The notes below the pieces were generated by a model. The model saw only the letters and a program-made list of their open reading frames with translations, was not told the DNA's origin and did no database searches. The position numbers and the translations under genes are program-made. From Persebacter sp051009035 (GTDB taxonomy: Bacteria; Pseudomonadota; Gammaproteobacteria; Tethybacterales; Persebacteraceae), in assembly GCA_051009035.1 (NCBI GenBank), contig JBPCWY010000212.1, positions 1-14,837 of the forward strand: DNA of 14,837 bases, in the 5' to 3' direction. Every line of letters begins with the position of its first letter. The stretch's first letter is position 1. Positions 1 through 6,756 of the stretch are shown in pieces.

Positions 1-831
1 GCGGAATACGCGGTCAAGGATAATTGCGATGATGACGATGGCGAAGCCGGCTTCAAATCCTTTGGCGACATTTACCGTGTTAATCGCGCGCAAAATCGGC
101 ACGCCCAAACCCGGCGCGCCGACTAACGCCGCAATCACCACCATGGACAAAGACAGCATTATCGCCTGCGTAAAACCCGCCATGATTTGCGGCAGGGCGT
201 AGGGCAATTCCACCTTAAACAGCAGTTGCAGGCGCGAACAGCCGAACGCTTCGCCCGCTTCCAGCAAAGTTTTGGGGACGGACGAAATCCCCAAATGAGT
301 CAGGCGAATCGGCGCGGGGAGGACAAAAATTACCGTGGCAATCAGCCCCGGCACTTCGCCCAAACCAAAAAGTATCAGCGCCGGAATTAAATAAACGAAT
401 GTCGGCAGGGTTTGCATTAAATCCAAAACCGGGCGCATCGCCGCATACAGCCACGGGCGGTGCGCCGCGGCGATTCCGACCGGCACGCCCGCCGCCATGC
501 ACAGCGCCGCCGCCGCCATTACCAGCGCCAAAGTTCCGGTCATTTGCTCCCAGTATCCCTGGTTTACAATCAACAGCAAACCGGCGGCGATGAAAACGGC
601 GAGCGATATTTTGCGGTGGACGGCGTAAACAACGGCGGAAATTAACGCAATCAAAACCAGCGGCGGCGGCGTTTGCAACAGCCACAGCAAGCCGGCGATG
701 AGGTTTTCCAGGACAAAAGCGACGCCGTCAAAAAACGCCTGAAAGTTGTCTATCAAAAAATCAAAAAAATTTTTCGCCGCTTTGCCGACCGGCAATTTGT
801 GGGCGAGCAGCCACTCCGTCATCTGTTCCAT
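1..831 (-). CDS. choW: Choline/betaine ABC transporter permease ChoW (partial, C-terminus outside window)
   Basis: Inner-membrane permease of an osmoprotectant/choline importer of the ProW/OpuAB type; with the binding protein ChoX and an ATPase (presumably ChoV, beyond the left edge) it would import choline or betaine. The 277 visible residues are read by translating the minus strand from an ATG at 831. Several hydrophobic segments are seen (about residues 55-71, 76-90, 101-121, 141-172, 217-240 and 262-273). The permease EAA loop, which docks on the ATPase, is clear at about 191-210 (EAGEAFG...VELP). The start lies 33 nt after the choX stop, so the two genes are probably cotranscribed, although no strong Shine-Dalgarno is visible. 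E. coli ProW is about 350 aa, so little of the C-terminus should be missing. Assignment to the choline subfamily comes from the neighbouring choX; glycine betaine or proline is the alternative substrate. Confidence 0.9.
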   Translation of the reverse strand, partial: MEQMTEWLLAHKLPVGKAAKNFFDFLIDNFQAFFDGVAFVLENLIAGLLWLLQTPPPLVLIALISAVVYAVHRKISLAVFIAAGLLLIVNQGYWEQMTGTLALVMAAAALCMAAGVPVGIAAAHRPWLYAAMRPVLDLMQTLPTFVYLIPALILFGLGEVPGLIATVIFVLPAPIRLTHLGISSVPKTLLEAGEAFGCSRLQLLFKVELPYALPQIMAGFTQAIMLSLSMVVIAALVGAPGLGVPILRAINTVNVAKGFEAGFAIVIIAIILDRVFR

Positions 832-864
832 GGCGTTGGGACGAAGCGGCCGCCGCGCAAAAAA

Positions 865-1794
865 TTAGAGGCCCAAAGAAGCCCGGACCGCCGGCAAACT
901 CGCTTTGCCGTCTATGGTCACCACGCCGTGCAGCCAGTCGCTCAACACTTCGGGGTTGGCGACAAGCCATGCTTTCGCCGCGTCTTTCGGCTCTTTGCCA
1001 TCGTTGAGAATCGCGCCCATAATTTCGTTTTCCATGGCGAGGGTGAATTTGAGGTTTTTCAACAACGCGCCGGCATTCACGCAATCTTCAACAAAACCGG
1101 CGCGGGTGTTGGTGAAAACGGTTGCGCCGCCCAAATCGGGGCCGAAATAATCGTCGCCGCCGGTCAAATACGCCATCTCAAAATTGGCGTTCATCGGGTG
1201 CGGCTCCCAGCCCAAAAAGACGACATCTTCGCCCCGCTTGACGGAGCGCGCAACTTGCGCCAGCATGCCTTGTTCGGACGATTCTACAACCTCAAAACCG
1301 GACAAACCGAAAGCGTCTTTTTCAATCATGTCCAAAATAATGCGGTTGCCGTCGTTGCCCGGTTCAATGCCGTAAATTCTGCCTTCCAGCGAATCGCGGA
1401 ATTTGGCAATGTCGGCAAAACTTTTCAGCCCTTTGTCGGCGGTTGTTTTGAGGACGGCGAGCGTGTATTTTGCGCCTTCCAAATTTTCGCGCACCGTGTC
1501 GACCGTCCCGGCATCCCGGTAGGAAGCAATGTCGCCTTCCATTGTCGGCATCCAATTGCCCAAAAACACATCAATGTCGTCGTTCGCCATGGAAGTGTAA
1601 GTCACCGGCACGGACAAAACTTGCACGCTGGTTTCGTAGCCGAGCCCTTCCAAAACCAGCGAAGTGGCGGCGGTCGTGGCGGTAATGTCCGTCCAACCGA
1701 CATCGGAAAAGCGGACGGTGCCGCAATCGGCGGCGCGCGCCGGAAAAACGGCGGCTGCAACGGCGAGCATCAAAATTTTGGCTGTGTTTTTCAT
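865..1794 (-). CDS. choX: Periplasmic choline-binding protein ChoX
   Basis: Substrate-binding component of a choline ABC importer, 309 aa. A signal peptide (residues 1-21, cleavage after ARA) leads into the mature protein. From memory of Sinorhizobium meliloti ChoX, the choline box is W43, D45, W90, Y119, N156 and W205; here the matching residues are W34 and D36 (VGWTDI), W81 (GNWMP), Y110, N147 (PGND) and W196 (GWEPHP), all offset by exactly 9, and the paired cysteines match C24 and C238. This makes choline more likely than glycine betaine. The start at 1794 is chosen over an in-frame upstream ATG at 1848 because it begins the signal peptide and has AGGAG 7 nt upstream. It is the first gene of a choX-choW transcript, probably from the TATAAT promoter near 1864. 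No betaine-synthesis genes (betAB) or BetI operator are visible here. Confidence 0.95.
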   Translation of the reverse strand: MKNTAKILMLAVAAAVFPARAADCGTVRFSDVGWTDITATTAATSLVLEGLGYETSVQVLSVPVTYTSMANDDIDVFLGNWMPTMEGDIASYRDAGTVDTVRENLEGAKYTLAVLKTTADKGLKSFADIAKFRDSLEGRIYGIEPGNDGNRIILDMIEKDAFGLSGFEVVESSEQGMLAQVARSVKRGEDVVFLGWEPHPMNANFEMAYLTGGDDYFGPDLGGATVFTNTRAGFVEDCVNAGALLKNLKFTLAMENEIMGAILNDGKEPKDAAKAWLVANPEVLSDWLHGVVTIDGKASLPAVRASLGL

Positions 1795-1856
1795 GGTTTT
1801 TCTCCTGTTTAAAAGTGGCAAAATTCCCGCCGAGGAAAAATCCCCCAACGGGCTAA

Positions 1857-1894
1857 TATGCAGATTATAACTCTTTTTGTCTCCGTTTATGCCA
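1857..1894 (-). promoter_or_regulatory. Candidate choX promoter
   Basis: A perfect TATAAT -10 box lies on the minus strand at 1869-1864, about 70 nt before the choX ATG. A weak -35 candidate, TGGCAT (1894-1889), has a long 19-nt spacer. The predicted leader of about 60 nt carries G- and C-runs that could pair weakly. The -10 match is seen directly; activity is inferred. Confidence 0.5.
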
Positions 1895-1903
1895 TTTTGC
1901 TAA

Positions 1904-1970
1904 TATTTCGCAAAAATTAATCGGAAAATTCGGGAAATTTGCAAAATTTTCGGAATAATCCTAGAAATTC
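1904..1970 (-). repeat. Degenerate duplicate of the aacS 3' end (copy A)
   Basis: This stretch aligns with 2381-2440, which spans the last codons, stop and first downstream bases of aacS. Shared blocks on the plus strand are TATTT(C/T)GC, AAAAATTAATC, AATTCGGG, AAATT(T)GC and GGAATAATCC, followed by AG..ATTC, with one insertion of about 9 nt in this copy. It carries no open frame matching AacS. It is read as a decayed direct duplication about 475 bp from the real gene end, and together the two copies flank the repeat region. The alignment was done by eye. Confidence 0.55.
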
Positions 1971-2006
1971 GCCAACACAGCGGTTTTCGCCAAAACGCGG
2001 GCTGAT

Positions 2007-2133
2007 ATTCCAATCCCTCCTATTTTCCAATTCCGCCTTTCCAATTCCGCTTTTCCAATCTCATATTTTCCAACCTTGCCCCCCTATTTCTAATTTTGCC
2101 TCATATTTTCCAATTTTGCCTCTATTCTCCAAT
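2007..2133. repeat. Left arm of degenerate CCAAT-type repeats
   Basis: On the plus strand, CCAAT or a one-base variant recurs at 2010, 2028, 2041, 2055, 2070, 2090, 2110 and 2129, mostly preceded by TTTT/ATTT. Intervals are 18, 13, 15 or 14, 15, 20, 20 and 19 nt, so the units are uneven here. Read on the minus strand the core is (A/G)ATTGGAAAAT, the same core as the regular array at 2241-2342 but in opposite orientation. The arm is strongly pyrimidine-rich on the plus strand. No coding function is supported. Confidence 0.7.
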
Positions 2134-2248
2134 CCTGCGAAAGCAGGATTCATGTGTCTTTTTTGCGATGGTCGGGTGTTTGCCTTCGCCCGATTTTGCC
2201 GGACGGCAAAATGCGAAGACGCATGAATCCTGCTTTCGCAGGATTGGA
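2128..2248. repeat. 121-bp palindromic (MITE-like) element with 27-bp perfect inverted repeats
   Basis: Positions 2128-2154 are the exact reverse complement of 2222-2248. Each end is itself a hairpin: AATCCTGC, loop GAAA (or TTTC on the other copy), GCAGGATT. The interior holds two more hairpins, TCGGGTG/CGCCCGA around 2172-2193 and TTTTGCCG/CGGCAAAA around 2194-2211. No reading frame or transposase is present. It has the same design as the element at 5575-5717. A small non-autonomous repeat of the MITE/REP type is the best reading, and the exact family is not recognised. Confidence 0.8.
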
Positions 2249-2342
2249 AAAGGTGAAGGATTGGGACATGTGAAAGATTGGAAAACGAGAAAGATTTGGA
2301 CATGAGAAAAATTGGGAAATGGGAAAGATTGAAGAATGAGAA
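2241..2342. repeat. Tandem array of six 17-nt units
   Basis: Six adjacent units of exactly 17 nt start at 2241, 2258, 2275, 2292, 2309 and 2326. The by-eye consensus is AGATTGGAACATGAGAA; the first seven bases and the final GAA are most conserved. The first unit overlaps the end of the palindromic element. The array is purine-rich on the plus strand, the mirror of the left arm, so both arms face each other around the element. No gene is supported within it. Short frames here read as repeats of NLSHFP-like residues, an artefact of the array. Confidence 0.85.
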
Positions 2343-2364
2343 ATAGCGCAATTCGCGCCATTTC
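2340..2364 (-). terminator. Candidate terminator hairpin of the fghA-aacS transcript
   Basis: The minus-strand RNA can form a 10-bp stem, GAAAUGGCGC with GCGCUAUUUC (one G-U pair) around a 5-nt loop. It lies about 30 nt after the aacS stop and is followed by a U/C-rich run (UCAUUCUUCAAUCUUU) rather than a pure U-tract. The match to an intrinsic terminator is therefore only moderate. Confidence 0.45.
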
Positions 2365-2395
2365 TTATTTTTGCAAAACCTATTTTGCAAAAAAA

Positions 2396-4342
2396 TTAAT
2401 CCGCCAATTCGGGCAAATTGCGGAATAATTCCAGCGATTCGGGATTGGCGAGCGCGTTAATATTTTTGACCGGACGCCCGTGAATCGCTTCGCGCACGGC
2501 GATTTCGCTGGTTTTTCCGGAGCGGGTGCGCGGAAAATCGGCGACCGCGGCGATTTTTGCCGGAACATGGCGCGGGCTGGCAAACGCGCGGACGGCGGCG
2601 CGGATGCGGGCGCGCAATGCGCCGTCCAAAACCGCCCCCGCCGCCAGCCGCACAAACAGCGTGATTCGCGTATCGTCTTCCCATTCCTGTCCGACCGCCA
2701 GCGCTTCCGCTACTTCCGCCAGCGATTCTACGGCGCGGTAAATCTCCGCCGTGCCGATGCGCACCCCGCCCGGATTCAAAGTCGCATCGGAGCGCCCCAA
2801 AATCGTCATGCCCCCGCCTGCCGTCAAAACCGCCCAATCGCCGTGCCGCCACGCGCCCGGAAAATGCTCAAAATATGCGGCGCGGTATTTCGCCCCGTCC
2901 GGGTCGCGGGCAAATTTCAAGGGCATGGACGGAAACGGCGCGGTGCAAACCAACTCGCCCGGCGCGTCCGTAATTTCTTTTCCGGCATCGTCATACACGG
3001 CGACCGCCATCCCCAAACCGCGGCATTGCAATTCGCCCCGCCGCACCGAATCCAGCGGATTACCCAGCGCAAAACAGGACACAATATCCGTCCCGCCCGA
3101 AATGGACGCCAGCTGCACATCCGGCTTTATTTTTTCATAAACATAATCAAATCCTTCCGCCGACAACGGCGAGCCGGTGGAGCATACCGTCCGCAAGGCG
3201 GGCAACGAATGCGTGCGGGCGGGGGCGATTTCCGCTTTGCGGAGGACATCCAAATATTTCGCCGAAACGCCGAAAAGCGAAATATTTTCCGCCTGCGCCA
3301 TATCCCACAAAACCGCCGGAGACGGATGCAACGGATTGCCTTCGTATAACACCGGCGCGGCTTTTAATGCCAGCGCGGAAATTAACCAATTCCACATCAT
3401 CCAGCCGCAAGTCGTAAAATAAAATACGCGGTCGCCGGAATTGATTTCGCCATGCAATGCGAGTTCTTTGAGATGCTGCAACAAAACGCCCCCCGCGCCG
3501 TGGATAATGCATTTTGGCGCGCCGGTTGTGCCGGACGAAAACAACGCCAGCAACGGCGCGTTAAAATCGCCGCGGACAAATTCCGCGCTATCGCCCGCCA
3601 GCGCGTCTTCCCAAAAAATTCCGCCCGGCGGCGGCGCGCTGTCGCCCAAAAACGGAACGGTAATAATTTTTTGCAAAGACGGCAAAAGTTTTGCGGCGGC
3701 GATGACGGCGTCCGTTCTGGAAACGGCGCGCCCGTTGTATTCGTATCCGTCCGCCGCGATTAAAAATTTCGGCGCGGTTTGCCCGAACCGCTCCGCCGCG
3801 CCCTCCGGTCCGAAATCCATGGAACAGGAAGAAAACACCGCGCCGAGGGAAGACGCCGCCAAAAACGCAATTACCGTTTCGGGAATATTCGGCATGTAAG
3901 CGCAAATAGAATCGCCCGCGCGCGCGCCGTTTGCGCGCAAATATCCGGCAAGCCGCCGCGTTTGCCAAAGCGCATCGGCGCGGGTTAAAGTTTTGCCCGC
4001 GCCTTTTTCGGTCCATGAAATTAATGCCGGAGTATCGTCCGCATCGCGCAAAAGATTTTCGGCGAAATTTAAAGACGCATCGGCAAAAAAACGCGCGCCC
4101 GGCATCGCCCGCGGGTTTTCCGTCCGCCCGCTTCCTTTGTCGCCCGACACGGCGAAAAAATCCCAGATGTCGCCCCAAAAATCTTCCGCATGCAAAACCG
4201 ACCATTCCCGCAACGGCGCATATTCCAGCGGCAAATTTAATCCGCGCCGCGCATTAACATGGGCGATAAACGCCGCCATGCGGCTGCCCTTCCGCCGCGT
4301 CGCGGAAGGAGTCCAAAGAATCTCCGCGCCCGTCCCGTTCAT
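2396..4342 (-). CDS. aacS: Acetoacetyl-CoA synthetase
   Basis: ATP-dependent ligase of 648 aa (ANL superfamily, EC 6.2.1.16) that activates acetoacetate to acetoacetyl-CoA, feeding ketone-body or poly-hydroxybutyrate carbon into central metabolism. Visible motifs are the P-loop-like A3 motif SSGTTGAPK (269-277), SGGTDI (415-420), HGDW (500-503), the hinge region GRSDATLNPGGVRIG (516-530) and the catalytic lysine K610 in RTRSGK. The N-terminal W..FF and the ILGRSD...NPGG context and the length fit AacS better than acetyl-CoA synthetase. The start ATG at 4342 lies 27 nt after the fghA stop with no clear Shine-Dalgarno, suggesting cotranscription. The last 15 codons are duplicated in decayed form at 1904-1970. 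No ketothiolase or CoA-transferase gene is in view to define the pathway further. Confidence 0.94.
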   Translation of the reverse strand: MNGTGAEILWTPSATRRKGSRMAAFIAHVNARRGLNLPLEYAPLREWSVLHAEDFWGDIWDFFAVSGDKGSGRTENPRAMPGARFFADASLNFAENLLRDADDTPALISWTEKGAGKTLTRADALWQTRRLAGYLRANGARAGDSICAYMPNIPETVIAFLAASSLGAVFSSCSMDFGPEGAAERFGQTAPKFLIAADGYEYNGRAVSRTDAVIAAAKLLPSLQKIITVPFLGDSAPPPGGIFWEDALAGDSAEFVRGDFNAPLLALFSSGTTGAPKCIIHGAGGVLLQHLKELALHGEINSGDRVFYFTTCGWMMWNWLISALALKAAPVLYEGNPLHPSPAVLWDMAQAENISLFGVSAKYLDVLRKAEIAPARTHSLPALRTVCSTGSPLSAEGFDYVYEKIKPDVQLASISGGTDIVSCFALGNPLDSVRRGELQCRGLGMAVAVYDDAGKEITDAPGELVCTAPFPSMPLKFARDPDGAKYRAAYFEHFPGAWRHGDWAVLTAGGGMTILGRSDATLNPGGVRIGTAEIYRAVESLAEVAEALAVGQEWEDDTRITLFVRLAAGAVLDGALRARIRAAVRAFASPRHVPAKIAAVADFPRTRSGKTSEIAVREAIHGRPVKNINALANPESLELFRNLPELAD

Positions 4343-4369
4343 TTGTTTCGCGCCGCAACGCGCCGTAAT

Positions 4370-5209
4370 TTAACCGCGCAACGCCTTGGCATGATGCGCG
4401 ATGTGTTCGCCGATAAAAGTCGCGATAAAATAATAACTGTGGTCGTAACCCGGCTGGCGGCGCAAAGTTAGCGGTTGTTTTTGCGCGGCGCACGCTTTTT
4501 CCAACGCTTCGGGGCGCAGCTGTCCGCCGGATAAAAATTCATCGTCCGCGCCCTGGTCGACCAACAACGGCGGCGCGGAATGCCCGTCCTCCACCAACGC
4601 CGCGGCGTCCCATTGCCGCCAAATTTTTTCGTCTTCGCCCAAATAACCGCGCAACGCTTTCCGCCCCCATTCGCAACCGGACGGGTTGCAAATCGGCGCA
4701 AACGCGGAAACGGACGCAAAACGCCCGGGATTTTTCAGCGCAATAATTAACGCGCCATGCCCGCCCATGGAATGTCCGAAAATGCTTTGCCGGGACAAAT
4801 CGGCGGCAGGAAAATTCGCCGCAACAACGGCGGGCAATTCTTTGGCGATGTAGGAATACATGCGGTAATTTTCATTCCACGGCGCGGTTTGCGCGTCCAC
4901 ATAAAACCCCGCGCCGGTGCCGAAATCGTAAGCATCGTCTTCGCCCGCAACGCCCGCCCCGCGCGGGCTGGTATCGGGCGCGATAACAAAAACGCCGCAT
5001 TCGGCGGCTGCCCGTTGTGCGCCGGATTTGGCGATAAAATTTTGTTCGGTGCAAGTCAAACCGGAAAGCCACCAAACAACGGGCGCATTTTCGGCGGCGG
5101 CGGGCGGCGCAAAAACGCCAAACCGCATCGGCGTTTTGGTCTCCGCCGAAGCATGCTCATAAACCCCCTGCACCCCGCCAAAACATTTATTCTCGCTGAT
5201 AATTTTCAT
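4370..5209 (-). CDS. fghA: S-formylglutathione hydrolase
   Basis: Cytosolic serine hydrolase of 279 aa (EC 3.1.2.12, esterase D family) that splits S-formylglutathione to formate and glutathione, the second step of glutathione-dependent formaldehyde detoxification. The nucleophile elbow GHSMGGHGA places the catalytic serine at S147. The acid is D222 or D223 in DQGADDEFL, and the histidine is H257 in YDHSYYF. The family signatures GLTCTEQNF (50-58) and the APDTSPRG block (77-84) are present, and length is normal. The partner dehydrogenase (AdhC/FrmA) is not in the window. The gene precedes aacS by 27 nt. There is no Shine-Dalgarno before the ATG, and a perfect TATAAT sits just 7 nt upstream of it, so transcription may start at the start codon. 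Confidence 0.95.
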   Translation of the reverse strand: MKIISENKCFGGVQGVYEHASAETKTPMRFGVFAPPAAAENAPVVWWLSGLTCTEQNFIAKSGAQRAAAECGVFVIAPDTSPRGAGVAGEDDAYDFGTGAGFYVDAQTAPWNENYRMYSYIAKELPAVVAANFPAADLSRQSIFGHSMGGHGALIIALKNPGRFASVSAFAPICNPSGCEWGRKALRGYLGEDEKIWRQWDAAALVEDGHSAPPLLVDQGADDEFLSGGQLRPEALEKACAAQKQPLTLRRQPGYDHSYYFIATFIGEHIAHHAKALRG

Positions 5210-5216
5210 AACTGGA

Positions 5217-5222
5217 ATTATA
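5217..5222 (-). promoter_or_regulatory. -10 box immediately upstream of fghA
   Basis: A perfect TATAAT on the minus strand ends 7 nt before the fghA ATG (5209). No convincing -35 at 16-18 nt is seen. If it is used, transcription would begin at or within a base of the start codon and give a leaderless mRNA, in keeping with the lack of a ribosome binding site. Confidence 0.45.
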
Positions 5223-5253
5223 GCGCAAAAAACGGGGAATCGGGCGATTTAAT

Positions 5254-5547
5254 TTAAACAATATCTTCATACAAATCCCGCCAATCCGGATTTTCTTTTT
5301 CTATAAGAGACAATTTCCATTTCCTCTTCCAATCTTTAATTCGCTTTTCCCGCACGATAGCGTCTGCCGTGCGCCCGTGCAATTCGTAATACGCCAGCAA
5401 TTTTAATCCGTATTTTTGCGCGAACCCTTTTATTTTCCCTTCCTTATGCAACCAGATTCGGTAAGGCAAATTTCCCGTCACGCCAGTATACAACGTCCCG
5501 TTGCGTTTATTGGTAATAATATAAACCGCCGGCTGTTTTTCCAACAC
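5254..5547 (-). CDS. GIY-YIG nuclease-like mini-protein (COG2827/YhbQ-like)
   Basis: A 97-aa protein consisting of a single GIY-YIG (URI) domain. The YII...LYTGVT core (residues 9-24) supplies the GIY and YIG-like strands, followed by the R30/H34 helix (YRIWLHKEGK) and the conserved E67 and K/R-rich helix (VREKRIKDWKRKWK). The family is common in bacteria as stand-alone small genes; nuclease activity is assumed from homology and the cellular role is mostly unknown. The start is taken as GTG at 5547, since no in-frame ATG lies upstream; TTG at 5544 is the alternative. No Shine-Dalgarno is visible. An extended -10 box lies 6 nt upstream, giving a possible leaderless transcript. It sits beside the 143-bp palindromic element and before fghA. 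Confidence 0.88.
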   Translation of the reverse strand: MLEKQPAVYIITNKRNGTLYTGVTGNLPYRIWLHKEGKIKGFAQKYGLKLLAYYELHGRTADAIVREKRIKDWKRKWKLSLIEKENPDWRDLYEDIV

Positions 5548-5553
5548 GGCGAT

Positions 5554-5562
5554 ATTATATCA
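5554..5562 (-). promoter_or_regulatory. Extended -10 promoter of the GIY-YIG gene
   Basis: The minus strand reads TGATATAAT, a perfect extended -10 (TGnTATAAT). It ends six bases before the GTG start at 5547, so the start nucleotide would be the G of GTG or next to it. The -35 zone falls in the end of the palindromic element at 5575-5717, where only a poor TCCAGA is found. Confidence 0.55.
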
Positions 5563-5574
5563 TACCGGTAAAAA

Positions 5575-5717
5575 TTTCTGGATTCCGGCTTTCGCCGGAA
5601 CGACGGCATGAGAGGGATTTTTTGGCTATCTCTCCGCCGTCTTTCTTTTTTCCGCCGTCCCGTTTTCCTCCGACCTCTTTCCCCGCCGTCGTTCCGGCGA
5701 AAGCCGGAATCCAGAAA
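5575..5717. repeat. 143-bp palindromic (MITE-like) element with 33-bp perfect inverted repeats
   Basis: Positions 5575-5607 are the exact reverse complement of 5685-5717. Each end contains TTCCGGC, a TTTC (or GAAA) loop and GCCGGAA, so each can fold alone as well as with its partner. The 77-nt interior is pyrimidine-rich with CCGCCGTC-like motifs repeated (about 5628, 5652 and 5684). Repeats carrying a GGATTCCGGCTTTCGCCGGAA-like palindrome are widespread between proteobacterial genes (Neisseria dRS3 is a similar idea); that relation is from general knowledge. No transposase is present. It separates the nuclease gene from the GIY-YIG gene. Confidence 0.85.
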
Positions 5718-5765
5718 GCCCGCCCCCACTCTCCGGCGGCAGGGACGGAATATTATTTAGTTTTT

Positions 5766-6755
5766 TTAGCGTTTAAATTTAATTGTAATGCTTAATATTC
5801 GCGCAAGCACTTTTAATTCTTCGGATATATTTTTATCCTCCAAGAATAAAAATACCTCCGATGTTTCAGGCGTATTTTCCGCTTCCGCCATTGCGTTCAA
5901 AACCGCCCGATATTTAACGCACTGGTAAATTCCGCGTTTTATGTCCTTATCATTGAAATTGGATATGGACGATTTAACCTCAACCGCCGTCCAATGATTG
6001 TTATTCTTAAACAACACATCCAGAGAATCCCCCGACGGCAAAGGATACTCCGTTTTAACCTCCGATTCTCCCGGCATGCCGAATATTTGCGGGTTTTTAG
6101 ACGCGTATTCTTTTAACGCCTTATGCTTTTCGCCTTCGCCGCCCTTGCCGTATTTGCGGTTATAATTTTCGCGTGTCTCGGCGCGGACATCCGATTCAAT
6201 TTCGGATTTCCCGTTTTCCAGCAGTTTTATGAGTTTTTTATCAAAATCCGGTTCATTAACAGAATCGTATTTATAAAAAACTGCGGCTTGTCCCTTAAAA
6301 AAATCCACCTTAAGAGTGCGGTATTTTTCATCCTCGCAAAAACAATCTTCCGCTTTCGCTTCAATCCTGTACCATTTTTCTACCTTTTCTACCTTTTCTG
6401 CATTAGGGTTTAGGAATTTACCAGTGCGAACAACCTCCCTGTAAACAGTTGCGTTTTTATAATAACCGACAACATAAATGCCGCCTCCTTTTTTGCGCGC
6501 AACCCAAATCACGGTAATTCCGCCAATCTTGCCGTCCGAAGGCCCGGCGCCCAACTTATCAATATTAAGTTCCACGTCTTCGCGTTTTCCGGTTAGAGGC
6601 ACATAACCATAACATTTTCCGTCAACTTTCTGAAAATTATAAATTTCCGAGCTATACCCATCTGGCGCTTTTGAATGCGCGTTTTGCTCTCCCTCATATT
6701 TGGGCAACCAAGAAAGCATCTTGCAAAAAAGAAATTTATGAGCGCTTTCTTTCAT
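5766..6755 (-). CDS. Probable PD-(D/E)XK nuclease with N-terminal reader-like domain (type IV restriction candidate)
   Basis: A 329-aa protein, not recognised as a named gene. The C-terminal half (about 205-329) has the PD-(D/E)XK pattern: helix residues E207/E209 and H211, then D246 (SLDVLF), E259-V-K261 (AVEVKSS), and a following helix with Q278. The N-terminal part (about 13-105), with WLPKY near 16-20, GYVPLTG at 50-56 and IWVARKKGGGIYVVGYYKNATVYR-like sequence at 83-106, recalls the N-terminal domain of several putative modification-dependent nucleases, where it is fused to HNH or other nuclease domains. A lysine/glutamate-rich linker contains a tandem EKV repeat (120-127). The ATG at 6755 is one base after the aceF stop (TGATATG); an ATG at 6719 (residue 13) is an equally plausible start. 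Neither has a clear Shine-Dalgarno. The gene is visibly AT-richer than its neighbours, suggesting transfer. Function as DNA restriction is inferred. Confidence 0.7.
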   Translation of the reverse strand: MKESAHKFLFCKMLSWLPKYEGEQNAHSKAPDGYSSEIYNFQKVDGKCYGYVPLTGKREDVELNIDKLGAGPSDGKIGGITVIWVARKKGGGIYVVGYYKNATVYREVVRTGKFLNPNAEKVEKVEKWYRIEAKAEDCFCEDEKYRTLKVDFFKGQAAVFYKYDSVNEPDFDKKLIKLLENGKSEIESDVRAETRENYNRKYGKGGEGEKHKALKEYASKNPQIFGMPGESEVKTEYPLPSGDSLDVLFKNNNHWTAVEVKSSISNFNDKDIKRGIYQCVKYRAVLNAMAEAENTPETSEVFLFLEDKNISEELKVLARILSITIKFKR

Positions 6756-6756
6756 A

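Noticed and set aside
673..1812. Long plus-strand open frame opposite choX and choW
   Set aside because: It is antisense to two clearly homologous genes, is rich in His/Gln/Arg/Phe typical of reverse-frame translation, and has no family resemblance.
2241..2342. CRISPR array
   Set aside because: The 17-nt units are directly adjacent, with no unique spacers, and no cas genes are nearby.
1939..2390. Several overlapping frames of 69-109 aa in the repeat region
   Set aside because: They are translations of the short repeats and palindromes, with no start context and reading-through in several frames.
2480..3349. Plus-strand 289-aa open frame opposite aacS
   Set aside because: It mirrors a well-conserved AacS reading frame on the other strand and its composition (Arg/Ala/Gln) is that of a shadow.
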